From Rhodopseudomonas palustris (GTDB taxonomy: Bacteria; Pseudomonadota; Alphaproteobacteria; Rhizobiales; Xanthobacteraceae), in NCBI RefSeq assembly GCF_007005445.1, contig NZ_CP041387.1, positions 1-64,000 of the forward strand: 64,000 nt of DNA, written 5' to 3'. The translations under genes and the position numbers were made by a program. The notes beneath the pieces are model-generated. The model was given only the letters and a program-made list of their open reading frames with translations, ran no database searches and was not told where the DNA came from. This document shows positions 27,114 to 35,559 of this stretch, piece by piece (positions within the stretch are counted from its first letter, which is position 1; every line of letters begins with the position of its first letter).

Positions 27114-27968
27114 TCAAGGCGCGGTCGTGCCGGGCTCGATTGCGCTCGTGACGGTGCGGAAGATCTGGTCCTTGATCTCGGTGGCCAGCGGGCTCGGCAG
27201 AATTTCGGCCGGGCTTCCGCGCTTCTTGCAGCCTTCGGCCAGCCGCAGGATCCAAACCTCGCCATCGGTGTAGTACAAATCGCCTTCGCCGTTACGGCCG
27301 ACGATGGTCGGGCCGACGCCGGTGATCTGATATTTCGCGTCGACCATCGCGGCGGCTTCCAGATCGGCGGCGAATTGGTCGCGCTCGGCGTCGATATCGG
27401 GGGCGATGTGATGCGTCACCGCGCCGGTATAGTGGCTGACGCCGACGCCGCGGTCGAAGGTGGCGCTGCCGAGCCAGACCGGGCGGCCTTCCTGGCCGCT
27501 GTCGAGCACTTTCCACAACCGCACATGATTGCGCCGGTCGGCGCTGCGCCCGTCGGGTTTCTCGAATGCCAGATCCTCGCGGCGGTCGAGGTAGTACAGG
27601 CTCGACACCGGCGCGTCCGGATAGGGGCGGTCGAGCAGCACGCTGCCGGCGATCGCGATCGAGGAGCGCAGCGTGATCGGATCGGCCGGGTGCCAGTTCG
27701 CCGCCAGGATCGCGCAGACGACCTCGTGCTGATCGCCGATCAGCCCGACATTGATCGGATCGCCAGGAATGCCCTGCGCGGTGCGGGTCACCATCGGCAT
27801 GTCGGCGAGCCGGCGCTGATGTTCGTAATGGGTCCAGAACAGCGGCAGCGCCATATAGGCGAGGATCGCGTAGCAGCCGATCAGCACCACCGAGATCTGC
27901 CAAGCCCGCCGCAGCCGGCGTCTGCGCGGCCGCTGCGGATGCGACGGATCGTGTGCTGTCTGCTTCAA
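27114..27968 (-). CDS. LssY C-terminal domain protein
   Basis: 284 residues: a basic N-terminus, one membrane helix (about 22-44) and a periplasmic domain similar to the C-terminal domain of LssY (PVSSLYYLDRREDLAFEK, VRLWKV, SATFDRGVGVSH). LssY was named from a Legionella secretion locus; the role of this domain is not known. Confidence 0.75.
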   Translation of the reverse strand: MKQTAHDPSHPQRPRRRRLRRAWQISVVLIGCYAILAYMALPLFWTHYEHQRRLADMPMVTRTAQGIPGDPINVGLIGDQHEVVCAILAANWHPADPITLRSSIAIAGSVLLDRPYPDAPVSSLYYLDRREDLAFEKPDGRSADRRNHVRLWKVLDSGQEGRPVWLGSATFDRGVGVSHYTGAVTHHIAPDIDAERDQFAADLEAAAMVDAKYQITGVGPTIVGRNGEGDLYYTDGEVWILRLAEGCKKRGSPAEILPSPLATEIKDQIFRTVTSAIEPGTTAP

Positions 27969-27997
27969 CGTTCGTCCCCGAAGGTCGGCCTTGCGGA

Positions 27998-28729
27998 CTA
28001 ACGCCGCGTTTCGCGGCAGCCGGCGGCTTCGGCTTCCTCGACCGAGCAGAACCAGCGGGTGCCCTTGCTGATCTTCATCCGGATCTTTGCGTACCAGCGG
28101 CTGGTCGGCTTATGGTAGATGCAGAACCCGGATTTGTTGACGTTCCCCTTGATTGTGCAATCCGGCGACGGCGCCACCGGACCGGAGGCCGAGGCGAGCA
28201 AGGTCCGCCGGGCATCTTTCGGCGGCTTGGTGGCGCCCAGAATCGGAGTCTTGCTGCTGCGCACCCGCCACGCCCAGGGCGCGATGAACGAGCCCTGCCA
28301 CAGCCCGACCTTGGCGTCGCGCGCCGCCTTCTCATCCGGCTCATAGGCACGCGAATGCTGCAGATAGGCCAGCGCCCAGCCGCTCTTCACCATCCATTGG
28401 GCGATATCTTCGCCGTCGACGTCGCATTTGGCGATCGCGCGGCCGGCCTTGTCGACACGCTGGACATGGCAGATCCAGCTCTTTCCGGCGGTATGCTGAA
28501 CCAGCGCGTCGCGTGCGGCGACCCCGCAGGTCCAGCGGTCGCCCTTCGGATTGAGACAGAGCTGATCCAGCCCGGGTGCGTCGATGCCGGCGAGGCGGAT
28601 GCGTGTCTTGCCGATCAGCGCATGGTCGCCGTCTCGGATCTTTGGCACGCCGCTGACGTCGGCGGCCTGTGCCGTCACCGGCAGATGCAGGAGTAGAAGC
28701 GGCAGCAGCCATTTGATCAGCTTGACCAT
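27998..28729 (-). CDS. Exported thermonuclease (SNase)-like protein, catalytic Glu missing
   Basis: 243 residues from ATG 28729 with a signal peptide (1-22). The SNase fold is seen in RDGDH (Asp of the metal site), RIRLAGIDAP (Arg and Asp) and AGRAIAKCDVDG (second Arg), WALAYL and KVGLW. Where active nucleases have Glu directly after DAP/DTP, this one has Gly (DAPGLDQ). The nuclease may therefore be inactive or use the later Asp. A C-terminal extension of about 75 residues carries several Cys. The next gene downstream on this strand is the LssY-C protein 29 bases away. Confidence 0.82.
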   Translation of the reverse strand: MVKLIKWLLPLLLLHLPVTAQAADVSGVPKIRDGDHALIGKTRIRLAGIDAPGLDQLCLNPKGDRWTCGVAARDALVQHTAGKSWICHVQRVDKAGRAIAKCDVDGEDIAQWMVKSGWALAYLQHSRAYEPDEKAARDAKVGLWQGSFIAPWAWRVRSSKTPILGATKPPKDARRTLLASASGPVAPSPDCTIKGNVNKSGFCIYHKPTSRWYAKIRMKISKGTRWFCSVEEAEAAGCRETRR

Positions 28730-28843
28730 GCGTCGACCTTCCCGGCAGTCATCCTTGCCGCTCACCAGGTTCGCCGATTGTGCTGAATCTTGGGCCGCCG
28801 GGCCAGCGCCGCGGCCATGCGGTGCTTCAACTTCGCGCGAAGC

Positions 28844-30583
28844 TCAGCTTTGGTGCGCCGGCTGCAGCAGCGCCTTGCGGGCCAGCGCCAAGCCCATCAG
28901 CACGAATGCAGAGGTCACTTCCGGCCCGCCGACCAGGATGCGGGTCGGCGTTTTCATCTTGTTCCATTCATAGGCCTTGAACGGGGCGCGGCCGCCGCCT
29001 TCGCCGAGATGGCTCAGGATGCAATGCAGGGCCGGCGCGAATTGCGCAGGATCGCCGCCGAGATGGCCGAGCGCGATCAGCGCCAGCGCGGCGTCGAACA
29101 CGTTCATCTCCTTGGCGATCAGTTCGTCCTGCACGTAGGCCAGCACGCGCTGCCGGATCGCTTCGAACACGCCGTCCGGATCGATCGTTCGCCTGGCGGT
29201 CTCGTCCAGCGCCCGGAACGCTGCGTAGCAGCGGCCGAAATACGCGCAATACAGTTCGGGCAGATAGTAGACGTGTGATTTCGGATCGGCGAATGCGCCG
29301 CTCGCCACCAGCCGGCGCTGGAAATCGACGATGCGGCGCACCGTCTCCAGCCGTGCCGGAGTCTCGACGATCCGCCAGCGCGCGCAGTTGCGGAAGCTGA
29401 CCTCGAGCACGTCGAGATTGAGTGTCGGGTCGAGGTCGTTGCCGAACGGGCGCTCGCCGGCCAGGCTGTCGATCCAGGTGACGATGCCGCCGTCGTAGTC
29501 GACATTGTCGTTGAGCGGCACCGTGACCATCGGCGCGTTGGCGCCCGCGCGCACCTGATAGGTGCGATAGAAGTCGATCAGCGGCTGATCGATGATCGGA
29601 TCGGACGAATTCGCCTGGGTCGCGGCCGAAATCGAGCAGGCGGTGGTGTCGCAGTCCGGAACGTAGACGCCGAAACCGAGGTTGTGTTTGACCTTGGTGA
29701 AGAACCGGGAAAACCGCGGATGCGGCGGCGGCGCCAGTGCGGTGATCACGTCGAACGGCTCGCCGTCCGGCGTGCGCACTCGCTCGCGGCTGGTCTTCAG
29801 GCAGAACTCGGCCATGTCGGCGATGATCCGCCGCGCCGCCCGGGTGTCGTCGGGCGTGCCGAGACCGGTATCGATGAAGCCGAGCAGCGCCTCGATGTAG
29901 AACGCGTCGTAATAGGCCGAGCGATGGCGGATCTGCACCGGCGACCACATCGGCTCCGCAATCCCGCGCCAGCGCGGATTGATCACACCTGCGGCCGGCG
30001 AGCGGGCGATGAACACCCGCGCCAGATTGAACAGCAGCGTCGAATTCTTGTAGCTGCGCGCATTCAGCCCGGTCAGCGCCGCCAGGAACGCGCGGCCGTC
30101 GAAATCCGGATCGCCGATCAGATTGAACGCCGCGTAGGCCGGGATGAAACCGTTGCGGCTCCATGATTGCAGCAAATGATCGCCGCAGGCACGGATCGCG
30201 CTGTCGATATCGGCGAGGCGCGGCGTCTGCGGCGGCGCCACCCAAACCGGCGGATGCGGGTGCTCCAGCCTGACGCTGTCGATCAGCTCTGCGATCGGTG
30301 CCCCGATCGCAGCCCAATCCGGCTCTGCGTCGTCGCGGGCGCTGATTAGTGCGTCGCGAAGGCTGCGGAATCGAACCGGATCCTTGAGCTCCGGCAGCCC
30401 GGCCTTGCGCAGCAGCGGTCGGAGCACCGGGTTGCCGAGCGCGGTGTTGTAGAATTTGGAGATGTGCGGGTCGCCGTGCTTGTGGCCGCGGAACACCGGG
30501 TCGCACAGGTCGTACAGCGTCGGCGCTTCCTTCCGGGCGGTCAGCGCGCGGTACGCCGCGCCGGCCATCTTCAGCACATCCAT
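28844..30583 (-). CDS. Unrecognised 579-residue protein
   Basis: Start ATG 30583 chosen because the open frame upstream (to 30814) has low-quality composition. Mostly helical with many aromatic residues; segments such as NVDYDGGIVTWIDSL and HVYYLPELYCAYFGRC and a final GGPEVTSAFVLMGLALA suggest an alpha/alpha barrel as in terpene-cyclase or glycosidase-like proteins, but no catalytic motif (no DxDD, no QW repeats) is visible. No signal peptide. Function not assigned. Confidence 0.75.
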   Translation of the reverse strand: MDVLKMAGAAYRALTARKEAPTLYDLCDPVFRGHKHGDPHISKFYNTALGNPVLRPLLRKAGLPELKDPVRFRSLRDALISARDDAEPDWAAIGAPIAELIDSVRLEHPHPPVWVAPPQTPRLADIDSAIRACGDHLLQSWSRNGFIPAYAAFNLIGDPDFDGRAFLAALTGLNARSYKNSTLLFNLARVFIARSPAAGVINPRWRGIAEPMWSPVQIRHRSAYYDAFYIEALLGFIDTGLGTPDDTRAARRIIADMAEFCLKTSRERVRTPDGEPFDVITALAPPPHPRFSRFFTKVKHNLGFGVYVPDCDTTACSISAATQANSSDPIIDQPLIDFYRTYQVRAGANAPMVTVPLNDNVDYDGGIVTWIDSLAGERPFGNDLDPTLNLDVLEVSFRNCARWRIVETPARLETVRRIVDFQRRLVASGAFADPKSHVYYLPELYCAYFGRCYAAFRALDETARRTIDPDGVFEAIRQRVLAYVQDELIAKEMNVFDAALALIALGHLGGDPAQFAPALHCILSHLGEGGGRAPFKAYEWNKMKTPTRILVGGPEVTSAFVLMGLALARKALLQPAHQS

Positions 30584-31026
30584 GATCGTCTTCCGCGCGC
30601 CTGAACGTCTTCCAGTCATTGAGGAATTGCATGGACGGGCGGGGATTACAAACCGCCGCGTCCGGCTTCGCCCCTGATCCGGATCGTCAAGGCGTAAGAC
30701 AGAACAGAACGCCCGCCAAAGATGAAAATTGTCGCAGTACAGATCAGTGAAGCATTCGCGGCGCTGCGTGATGTTCCTCGCGGTTGTCGCGATGGAGCGC
30801 CGGTTGAATAGCAAAGATCAGCGGTACGGCAGGGCAGGAGGGCTGTCCTCGTTCGACGGTCGGAGTTCCTGATCGCTTGCCGGAGCGAGCTGAACTGTTT
30901 AATGAATTGTTATTGTGCGGCGCCGCAAATTGAGCGCAATTCATAAGCAGAAGACCCGGTCATCCCCTGAACCTGAACGGTAGCGATGCGACGAATGCCT
31001 GCGCGCGCCGATAAGGACGATTGACG
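30584..31026. other. Long divergent intergenic region
   Basis: No gene seen. It separates the unrecognised leftward gene and the rightward pseudo-caspase gene and so should hold both promoters. Its right part is A+T-richer and contains a nested inverted repeat at 30902-30944. Confidence 0.5.
30902..30944. repeat. Nested inverted repeat upstream of pseudo-caspase gene
   Basis: Perfect outer arms ATGAATTG (30902-30909) and CAATTCAT (30937-30944) enclose an inner perfect palindrome GCGGCGCCGC (30917-30926). It ends 82 bases before the gene start. Operator or leader hairpin are both possible. Confidence 0.5.
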
Positions 31027-31893
31027 ATGAAGATCCGGTTGCATCGCTTGTCACGGCGGACCCTTACCGCGGCAACGGCCTTGGTGGGCGTCGTGTCGCT
31101 GGCGATCGGTGCGAATGCGGCGTTGAACAAGCGTCCGGTCGAATCCGCCGGCGCTGCCGCGACGGCCACCGAACAGGCAACCGCGACCTCGTCACGGCTG
31201 GCGCTGGTGATCGGCAACGCTCATTACCCCGATGCCGCAGCGCCGCTGGTCCAGCCGATCAACGATGCCCGTGCGCTCAGCGCCAGGCTGCGCGGCGACG
31301 GCTACGACGTCGACATGATCGAGGACGCCCGCCGCGACGATATTCTGCGTGCGGTTCAACGCCTCAAGGCGCGCGCGCGCAAGGACGCGACCGTGATGCT
31401 GTTCTTCGGCGGCTACGGCATCCAGTCCGGCCGCGACAATTACATGATCCCGGTCGACGCCAAGATCTGGACCGAGATGGACGTGCGCCGCAGCGGCGTC
31501 AGCGTCGAGCAGGTGCTGGCGGAGATCAGGGCCGCCGGCGCAAACGTCAATCTCGCGGTGCTCGATGCCTCGCGCCGCAATCCCTTCGAGCGCCGCTTCC
31601 GCACCTATTCGCACGGACTGGCGCCGATCGAGACGCCCGCCAATGCGCTGGTGATGTCGGCGGCGACGCCGGGTCAGGTCGCGGACGACAATGACGGCGC
31701 CCACAGCGTACTGGTCGGGGAATTGCTCAGCTCGCTGGCGTCGCCCGCAGGCGCCGAGGCAGCGTTCGCCCAGGCGCGGGCGGCGGTGATCAAGGCGACC
31801 AACGGCGCCCAGGTGCCGTCGATGACTTCGTCGCTGGTCGCGGACGTGCCGCTGGTGCCGATCGCTGATGCGACGCCCGACACCGGCGGCTGA
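31027..31893 (+). CDS. Exported caspase-like (peptidase C14) protein with both catalytic residues replaced
   Basis: 288 residues with a signal peptide (about 1-32). The p20-like domain is clear: RLALVIGNAHY (57-67), NDARALSARLRGDGYDV, then FFGGYGIQ where active members have SGHG, and VLDASRRNPF where they have DACR. Thus the catalytic His is Tyr130 and the Cys is Ser182. This Tyr/Ser pair is known from pseudo-orthocaspases, so it probably binds peptides or acts as a scaffold rather than cutting. Start ATG 31027; TTG 31021 is an alternative. A bidirectional terminator follows. Confidence 0.85.
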   Translation: MKIRLHRLSRRTLTAATALVGVVSLAIGANAALNKRPVESAGAAATATEQATATSSRLALVIGNAHYPDAAAPLVQPINDARALSARLRGDGYDVDMIEDARRDDILRAVQRLKARARKDATVMLFFGGYGIQSGRDNYMIPVDAKIWTEMDVRRSGVSVEQVLAEIRAAGANVNLAVLDASRRNPFERRFRTYSHGLAPIETPANALVMSAATPGQVADDNDGAHSVLVGELLSSLASPAGAEAAFAQARAAVIKATNGAQVPSMTSSLVADVPLVPIADATPDTGG

Positions 31894-31926
31894 GCAGCCT
31901 TCCGCACATCATCCTGGCTGAAACGA

Positions 31927-31959
31927 AAAGACCTGACGCGGCGCCCGCGTCAGGTCTTT
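31927..31959. terminator. Bidirectional terminator
   Basis: 15-base-pair stem AAAGACCTGACGCGG / CCGCGTCAGGTCTTT with a 3-base loop, flanked by A and T runs, between the convergent pseudo-caspase and carbonic anhydrase genes. Confidence 0.9.
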
Positions 31960-31983
31960 GGTTTGAGCAGATGCTGTGATGGC

Positions 31984-32742
31984 TCAGTTGGACTGCAGCA
32001 CGAAGCGGCGGTTGTCCTTCTGCACCGGACGGGCGTTCATCGGATACAGCTTGGCGAACGCCGCGACGTCCTCGGCAGCGACCGTGATCGGATCGGTCAG
32101 CACCATCCAGTCGACGATCTCCGAGCACGGCGGCGTGGTCAGCGAGCCTTCGTAGCGATAGTAGCTGAGCTTGGCCGGCAGCAGCGCATTCGGGTTGATC
32201 GCTGCGTCGGCCTTCACCGCCGGTCCCTCGCTGTGCGGCATGGTCGCGACGATCTTGGCGAAAGCCGCGTTGCTGGCGCCTTCCTGCATCAGCACACCGA
32301 CCACGCCGAGCGTGCCGGAATCCATACGGTGGACGAAGTGCACTTCCATCGGGAACGACTTGCCGTCGATCAGGTGTTCGCTCGGACGATGGAAATGGAA
32401 TTGCACCAGCTTGAAGGTCGCGCCACCGAGCTTGAGCGTCGAGCCCTCTGCCATGTTGAGCTGGATGGTGTGGCCGTTGTTGACGATGGTGTCGGCCGTG
32501 TCGGCCCACTGCACCTGCAGCGGAAACAGGTTGGCGCCGACGGTCGAGCGAATGTCGACCGGCGATTGCTGCACGCCGATCGAGCAAATCTGGTTGGCGG
32601 GATCTAGCTCGCCCCATTTCGCCGGAGCGCCGTCGCCTTCGTAGCCCCAATGATGGGCGCCTTCGGCGGCGACGCCTGCGGTGGTGCAAAGGGGGCATAG
32701 AGCGAGGCCGGCAAAGGCCTTCAGGATATTGCGACGGTCCAT
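31984..32742 (-). CDS. Periplasmic alpha-carbonic anhydrase
   Basis: 252 residues. N-terminal DRRNILKAFAG followed by a hydrophobic stretch looks like a Tat signal. The zinc His are H116 and H118 in QFHFHRPSEH and H135 in EVHFVH; NNGHTIQL and SLTTPPCSE are also typical. It interconverts CO2 and bicarbonate in the periplasm. R. palustris is known to have an alpha-type enzyme (acaP); identity with it is likely but not verified. Confidence 0.93.
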   Translation of the reverse strand: MDRRNILKAFAGLALCPLCTTAGVAAEGAHHWGYEGDGAPAKWGELDPANQICSIGVQQSPVDIRSTVGANLFPLQVQWADTADTIVNNGHTIQLNMAEGSTLKLGGATFKLVQFHFHRPSEHLIDGKSFPMEVHFVHRMDSGTLGVVGVLMQEGASNAAFAKIVATMPHSEGPAVKADAAINPNALLPAKLSYYRYEGSLTTPPCSEIVDWMVLTDPITVAAEDVAAFAKLYPMNARPVQKDNRRFVLQSN

Positions 32743-32832
32743 CGGACGTCTCCCGGGTTGCTGCGCGGAACCAGCATTGCGCGGCTCGGGAGAAAAAGTG
32801 AAGTGGGACGAATGAACGATGACGGTGTCTTT

Positions 32833-33465
32833 TTACTGACTGGCCCAGACGATGCGGCCGATCCATTCGACCTCCGACGGCGCAAACGTCCGGTCCGGGT
32901 GACTGGGATTGAGCGACGCCAATTCGATGACCTTGGCGGTGCGCCGCTTCAATTCCTTCACCATCACTTCGCCCTTGGTGGTCTTCACCACCACCCGGTC
33001 GCCGCGGTGCACCGCGGCGCTGGGCGAAACCACGACGATGTCACCGTGGCGATAGGCCGGCTTCATCGAATCCCCGGAGATCTGCAGCGCGTAGGCGTGC
33101 TCGTCGCTGATCGACGGCAGGCCGATCTCCTCCCAGCCCTTGCCGACCGGAAAGCCGCCGTCGTCGAAATAACCGCCGGAGCCGGCTTGGGCGAGGCCGA
33201 GCAGCGGCACCGACTGCACCACCCGGGGACGGTCGTGGATCAGTTGCACGAAAGTATCGATCGCGGTGTTGGTGGCCTGCAGCGCCTTGGCGACTGACTC
33301 GGTCGACGGCCAGCGTTCGCGGCCGTCGTTGGTGATCCGTTTCGACTTGTTGAAGGTGGTCGGATCGAGGCCGGACTTCTTGGCGAGTCCCGAGGGAGAC
33401 AGGCCGGACCGCTCGGCCAGCCGGTCGAGCGCAGTCCAGATCTGATCGTGCGTCAGCATTTGCAT
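32833..33465 (-). CDS. S24-family (CI/LexA-like) transcriptional regulator
   Basis: 210 residues from ATG 33465; ATG 33459 is equally possible and neither has a good ribosome site. The N-terminal region has an HTH (SGLSPSGLAKKSGLDPTTF), the C-terminal half is a LexA/CI-type peptidase with Ser in SGDSM (near 133) and Lys in EVMVKEL (near 170). Such proteins repress genes until self-cleavage. No prophage genes are near; it is probably a resident regulator of stress genes. Possible own operator at 33522-33537. Confidence 0.85.
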   Translation of the reverse strand: MQMLTHDQIWTALDRLAERSGLSPSGLAKKSGLDPTTFNKSKRITNDGRERWPSTESVAKALQATNTAIDTFVQLIHDRPRVVQSVPLLGLAQAGSGGYFDDGGFPVGKGWEEIGLPSISDEHAYALQISGDSMKPAYRHGDIVVVSPSAAVHRGDRVVVKTTKGEVMVKELKRRTAKVIELASLNPSHPDRTFAPSEVEWIGRIVWASQ

Positions 33466-33791
33466 CGGAGGCACCCGAATGCGCCGTTGCTTCGGCGAGG
33501 CGAAACGAACTTTATACTAGGAATTATTGCCTTAATTGGCGTCGATATGCAATCCTGTCCGGCAACAAAAACACAAGCTCTTGCGGAGCCTCGGAGCGGC
33601 CGATACGGTCGAGCCGAGGTTCGGCCGATGGCCGGGCGACCGAATGCGCGCGGGTCCGCTATGCGGGATTCGATTTTGCGCTTCCGACGTGCGCAACTTA
33701 TTGTTTCAGCGGATGTTTCGGTCGCCCAGAAATTTGCGGGACCGATCGCCGCCGCCCCTGGAACCAGCCGCAAAGACGGGAACTCGCGCCG
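33466..33791. other. Divergent promoter region of regulator and DUF952-pyrD
   Basis: No gene seen. The left part (33511-33540) is A+T-rich and contains an inverted repeat; the right part is G+C-rich and carries nothing recognised. Confidence 0.5.
33522..33537. promoter_or_regulatory. Candidate operator of the S24 regulator
   Basis: AATTA-N6-TAATT, a perfect inverted repeat in the only A+T-rich part of the region, 57 bases upstream of the regulator start and next to the TATAAA-like hexamer of its strand (33516-33511). Confidence 0.4.
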
Positions 33792-34136
33792 TTGCGCACG
33801 ATTTACAAGATTTGTGACGCCGCGGCCTGGCGCGACGCCGAACGGGCCGCGGTCTACCGGGGCAGTGCCGACGACGCCCGCGACGGCTTCATCCATTTTT
33901 CGACGGCGCCGCAGCTCGCCGGGACGCTCGCCAGGCATTATGCCGGCAAGGCCGATCTGAAGCTGATCGCGGTCGACGCCGCTGCTCTCGGAGACAGGCT
34001 GCGCTGGGAGCCTTCACGTGGCGGCGAATTGTTTCCGCATCTCTATGGCGAGTTGCCGATATCGGCGGTGACCGGCGTGCAGGATCTCGCCACCCGCCCC
34101 GATGGCAGCCATCTGGTGCCGGAGCTCGCGCCGTGA
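33792..34136 (+). CDS. DUF952 family protein
   Basis: 114 residues from TTG 33792. IYKICDAAAW, GFIHFSTAPQLAGTL and LRWEPSRGGELFPHLYGELP are DUF952 hallmarks. Function unknown; the family is related to ADP-ribosyl/NAD-binding-like small folds in some reports, which is not testable here. The last 4 bases overlap the GTG start of pyrD, so the two are translationally coupled. Confidence 0.85.
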   Translation: MRTIYKICDAAAWRDAERAAVYRGSADDARDGFIHFSTAPQLAGTLARHYAGKADLKLIAVDAAALGDRLRWEPSRGGELFPHLYGELPISAVTGVQDLATRPDGSHLVPELAP

Positions 34137-35227
34137 TCCGCGCTTTCGATGCCGTCTCGCTGCCGCTGCTGCGCTGGCTCGATCCGGAAGACGCGCACCG
34201 GCTGGCGATCCAGGGCCTTAAACTGTGGCCGCCGGCCAAGCCGCGTCCCGACAATCCCCGGCTCGCGGTGCGCGCCTTCGGCCTGAACTTCCCCAATCCG
34301 GTCGGAATCGCCGCCGGCTTCGACAAGAACGCCGAGGCGCCGGATGCGCTGCTGCGGCTCGGCTTCGGCTTCGTCGAGGTCGGCACGGTGACGCCGAAGC
34401 CGCAGGCCGGCAATCCGCGGCCGCGGCTGTTCCGGCTGGAGCGCGACGAAGCTGTTATCAACCGCATGGGCTTCAACAACGACGGCGCCGAGGTGGTGCT
34501 GCGCCGGCTCGCGGCGCGCGCCCAATATGGCGGCATCGTCGGGGTCAATGTCGGGGCCAACAAGGACAGCGACGATCGGGTGGCGGACTACGTCAAGCTG
34601 ATCGAGACCTTCGCGCCGCTGGCCAGCTACTTCACCGTCAACGTGTCGTCGCCAAACACGCCGGGCCTGCGCAATCTGCAGCAGGCCGCCGCGCTCGACG
34701 ATCTGCTGGCGCGGGTGATCGACGCCCGCGAGCGGGTGCGGGCGGCTGCGGGCGATACCCCGGTGCTGCTCAAGATCGCGCCCGATCTGTCGCTCGGCGA
34801 ACTCGACGACGTCGTGCACATCGCAAGGTCGCGGCGGGTCGACGGCATGATCGTCGCCAACACCACATTGTCGCGCTCGCCGACCTTGCGCGACCGGACC
34901 CGGATCGGCGAGCAGGGCGGGTTGTCCGGCCGGCCGCTGTTCCGACTGTCGACCCGGATGGTTGCGGAGACCTATGTGCGCGCCGAGGGTGCGTTCCCGC
35001 TGATCGGCGTCGGCGGCATCGATTCCGGCGGCGCCGCGCTGACCAAGATCCGCGCCGGCGCGACGCTGGTCCAGTTGTACTCGGCGCTGGTCTACAAGGG
35101 GCTTGGTCTTGTCGAAAGCATCAAGGCCGACCTCGCCTCGACGCTGCTCCGCACCGGCCGCGATTCGCTGGCCGAAATCGTCGGCGCCGACGCCCCGATG
35201 ATTACTGCCGAAGAGTGGCCGGTCTGA
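34133..35227 (+). CDS. pyrD: Dihydroorotate dehydrogenase (quinone), class 2
   Basis: 364 residues starting at GTG 34133. It oxidises dihydroorotate to orotate in pyrimidine synthesis and passes electrons through FMN to quinone at the membrane. Seen: N-terminal membrane-associating helix, GFDKNAEAPDALLRLGFGFVEVGTVTPKPQ, catalytic Ser in NVSSPNTPGLR (about 170) and the FMN-phosphate loop LIGVGGIDSGG. Coupled to the DUF952 gene, a common pairing in Rhizobiales. Confidence 0.96.
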   Translation: MIRAFDAVSLPLLRWLDPEDAHRLAIQGLKLWPPAKPRPDNPRLAVRAFGLNFPNPVGIAAGFDKNAEAPDALLRLGFGFVEVGTVTPKPQAGNPRPRLFRLERDEAVINRMGFNNDGAEVVLRRLAARAQYGGIVGVNVGANKDSDDRVADYVKLIETFAPLASYFTVNVSSPNTPGLRNLQQAAALDDLLARVIDARERVRAAAGDTPVLLKIAPDLSLGELDDVVHIARSRRVDGMIVANTTLSRSPTLRDRTRIGEQGGLSGRPLFRLSTRMVAETYVRAEGAFPLIGVGGIDSGGAALTKIRAGATLVQLYSALVYKGLGLVESIKADLASTLLRTGRDSLAEIVGADAPMITAEEWPV

Positions 35228-35257
35228 GCGTTCGACGTTCTGCTACTCACACCCCCC

Positions 35258-35398
35258 GTCATTCCGGGGCGCTCGCGCAGCGAGCGAACCCGGAATCCCG
35301 CAGTTACCTGGCCGAGAAGTCTGTCCCGCTGAATCGCTGTAGTGCCCAGAATCTCCAGATTCCGGGTCCGCTCGCTGGCGCGAGCGTCCCGGAATGAC
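35258..35398. repeat. Palindromic intergenic repeat, GTCATTCCGGGGCG type
   Basis: Starts GTCATTCCGGGGCGCTCGCG and ends with the complementary GCGTCCCGGAATGAC, with AACCCGGAATC and GATTCCGGGT as inner arms. Related copies: 35454-35547, 48634-48733, 52075-52215. A partial copy (GTCATCCTGGGGCGCG) lies at 35417-35440. Confidence 0.85.
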
Positions 35399-35453
35399 TC
35401 CCCACACAACACGACTGTCATCCTGGGGCGCGCGTAGCGCTCCAGTCACGGGT

Positions 35454-35547
35454 GTCATTCCGGGGCGCTCACGAAGTGAGCGACCCCGGAATCCCGTAGT
35501 TATCTGGCACAGAGGTTCCGGGTTCGCGCTGCGCGCCCCGGAATGAC
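35454..35547. repeat. Palindromic intergenic repeat, GTCATTCCGGGGCG type
   Basis: Second, shorter copy in the pyrD downstream region. Hairpin from GTCATTCCGGGGCGC to GCGCCCCGGAATGAC. Together with the previous copy it fills the 332-base gap; no gene is present. Confidence 0.85.
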
Positions 35548-35559
35548 TCGTTGAGAGTT

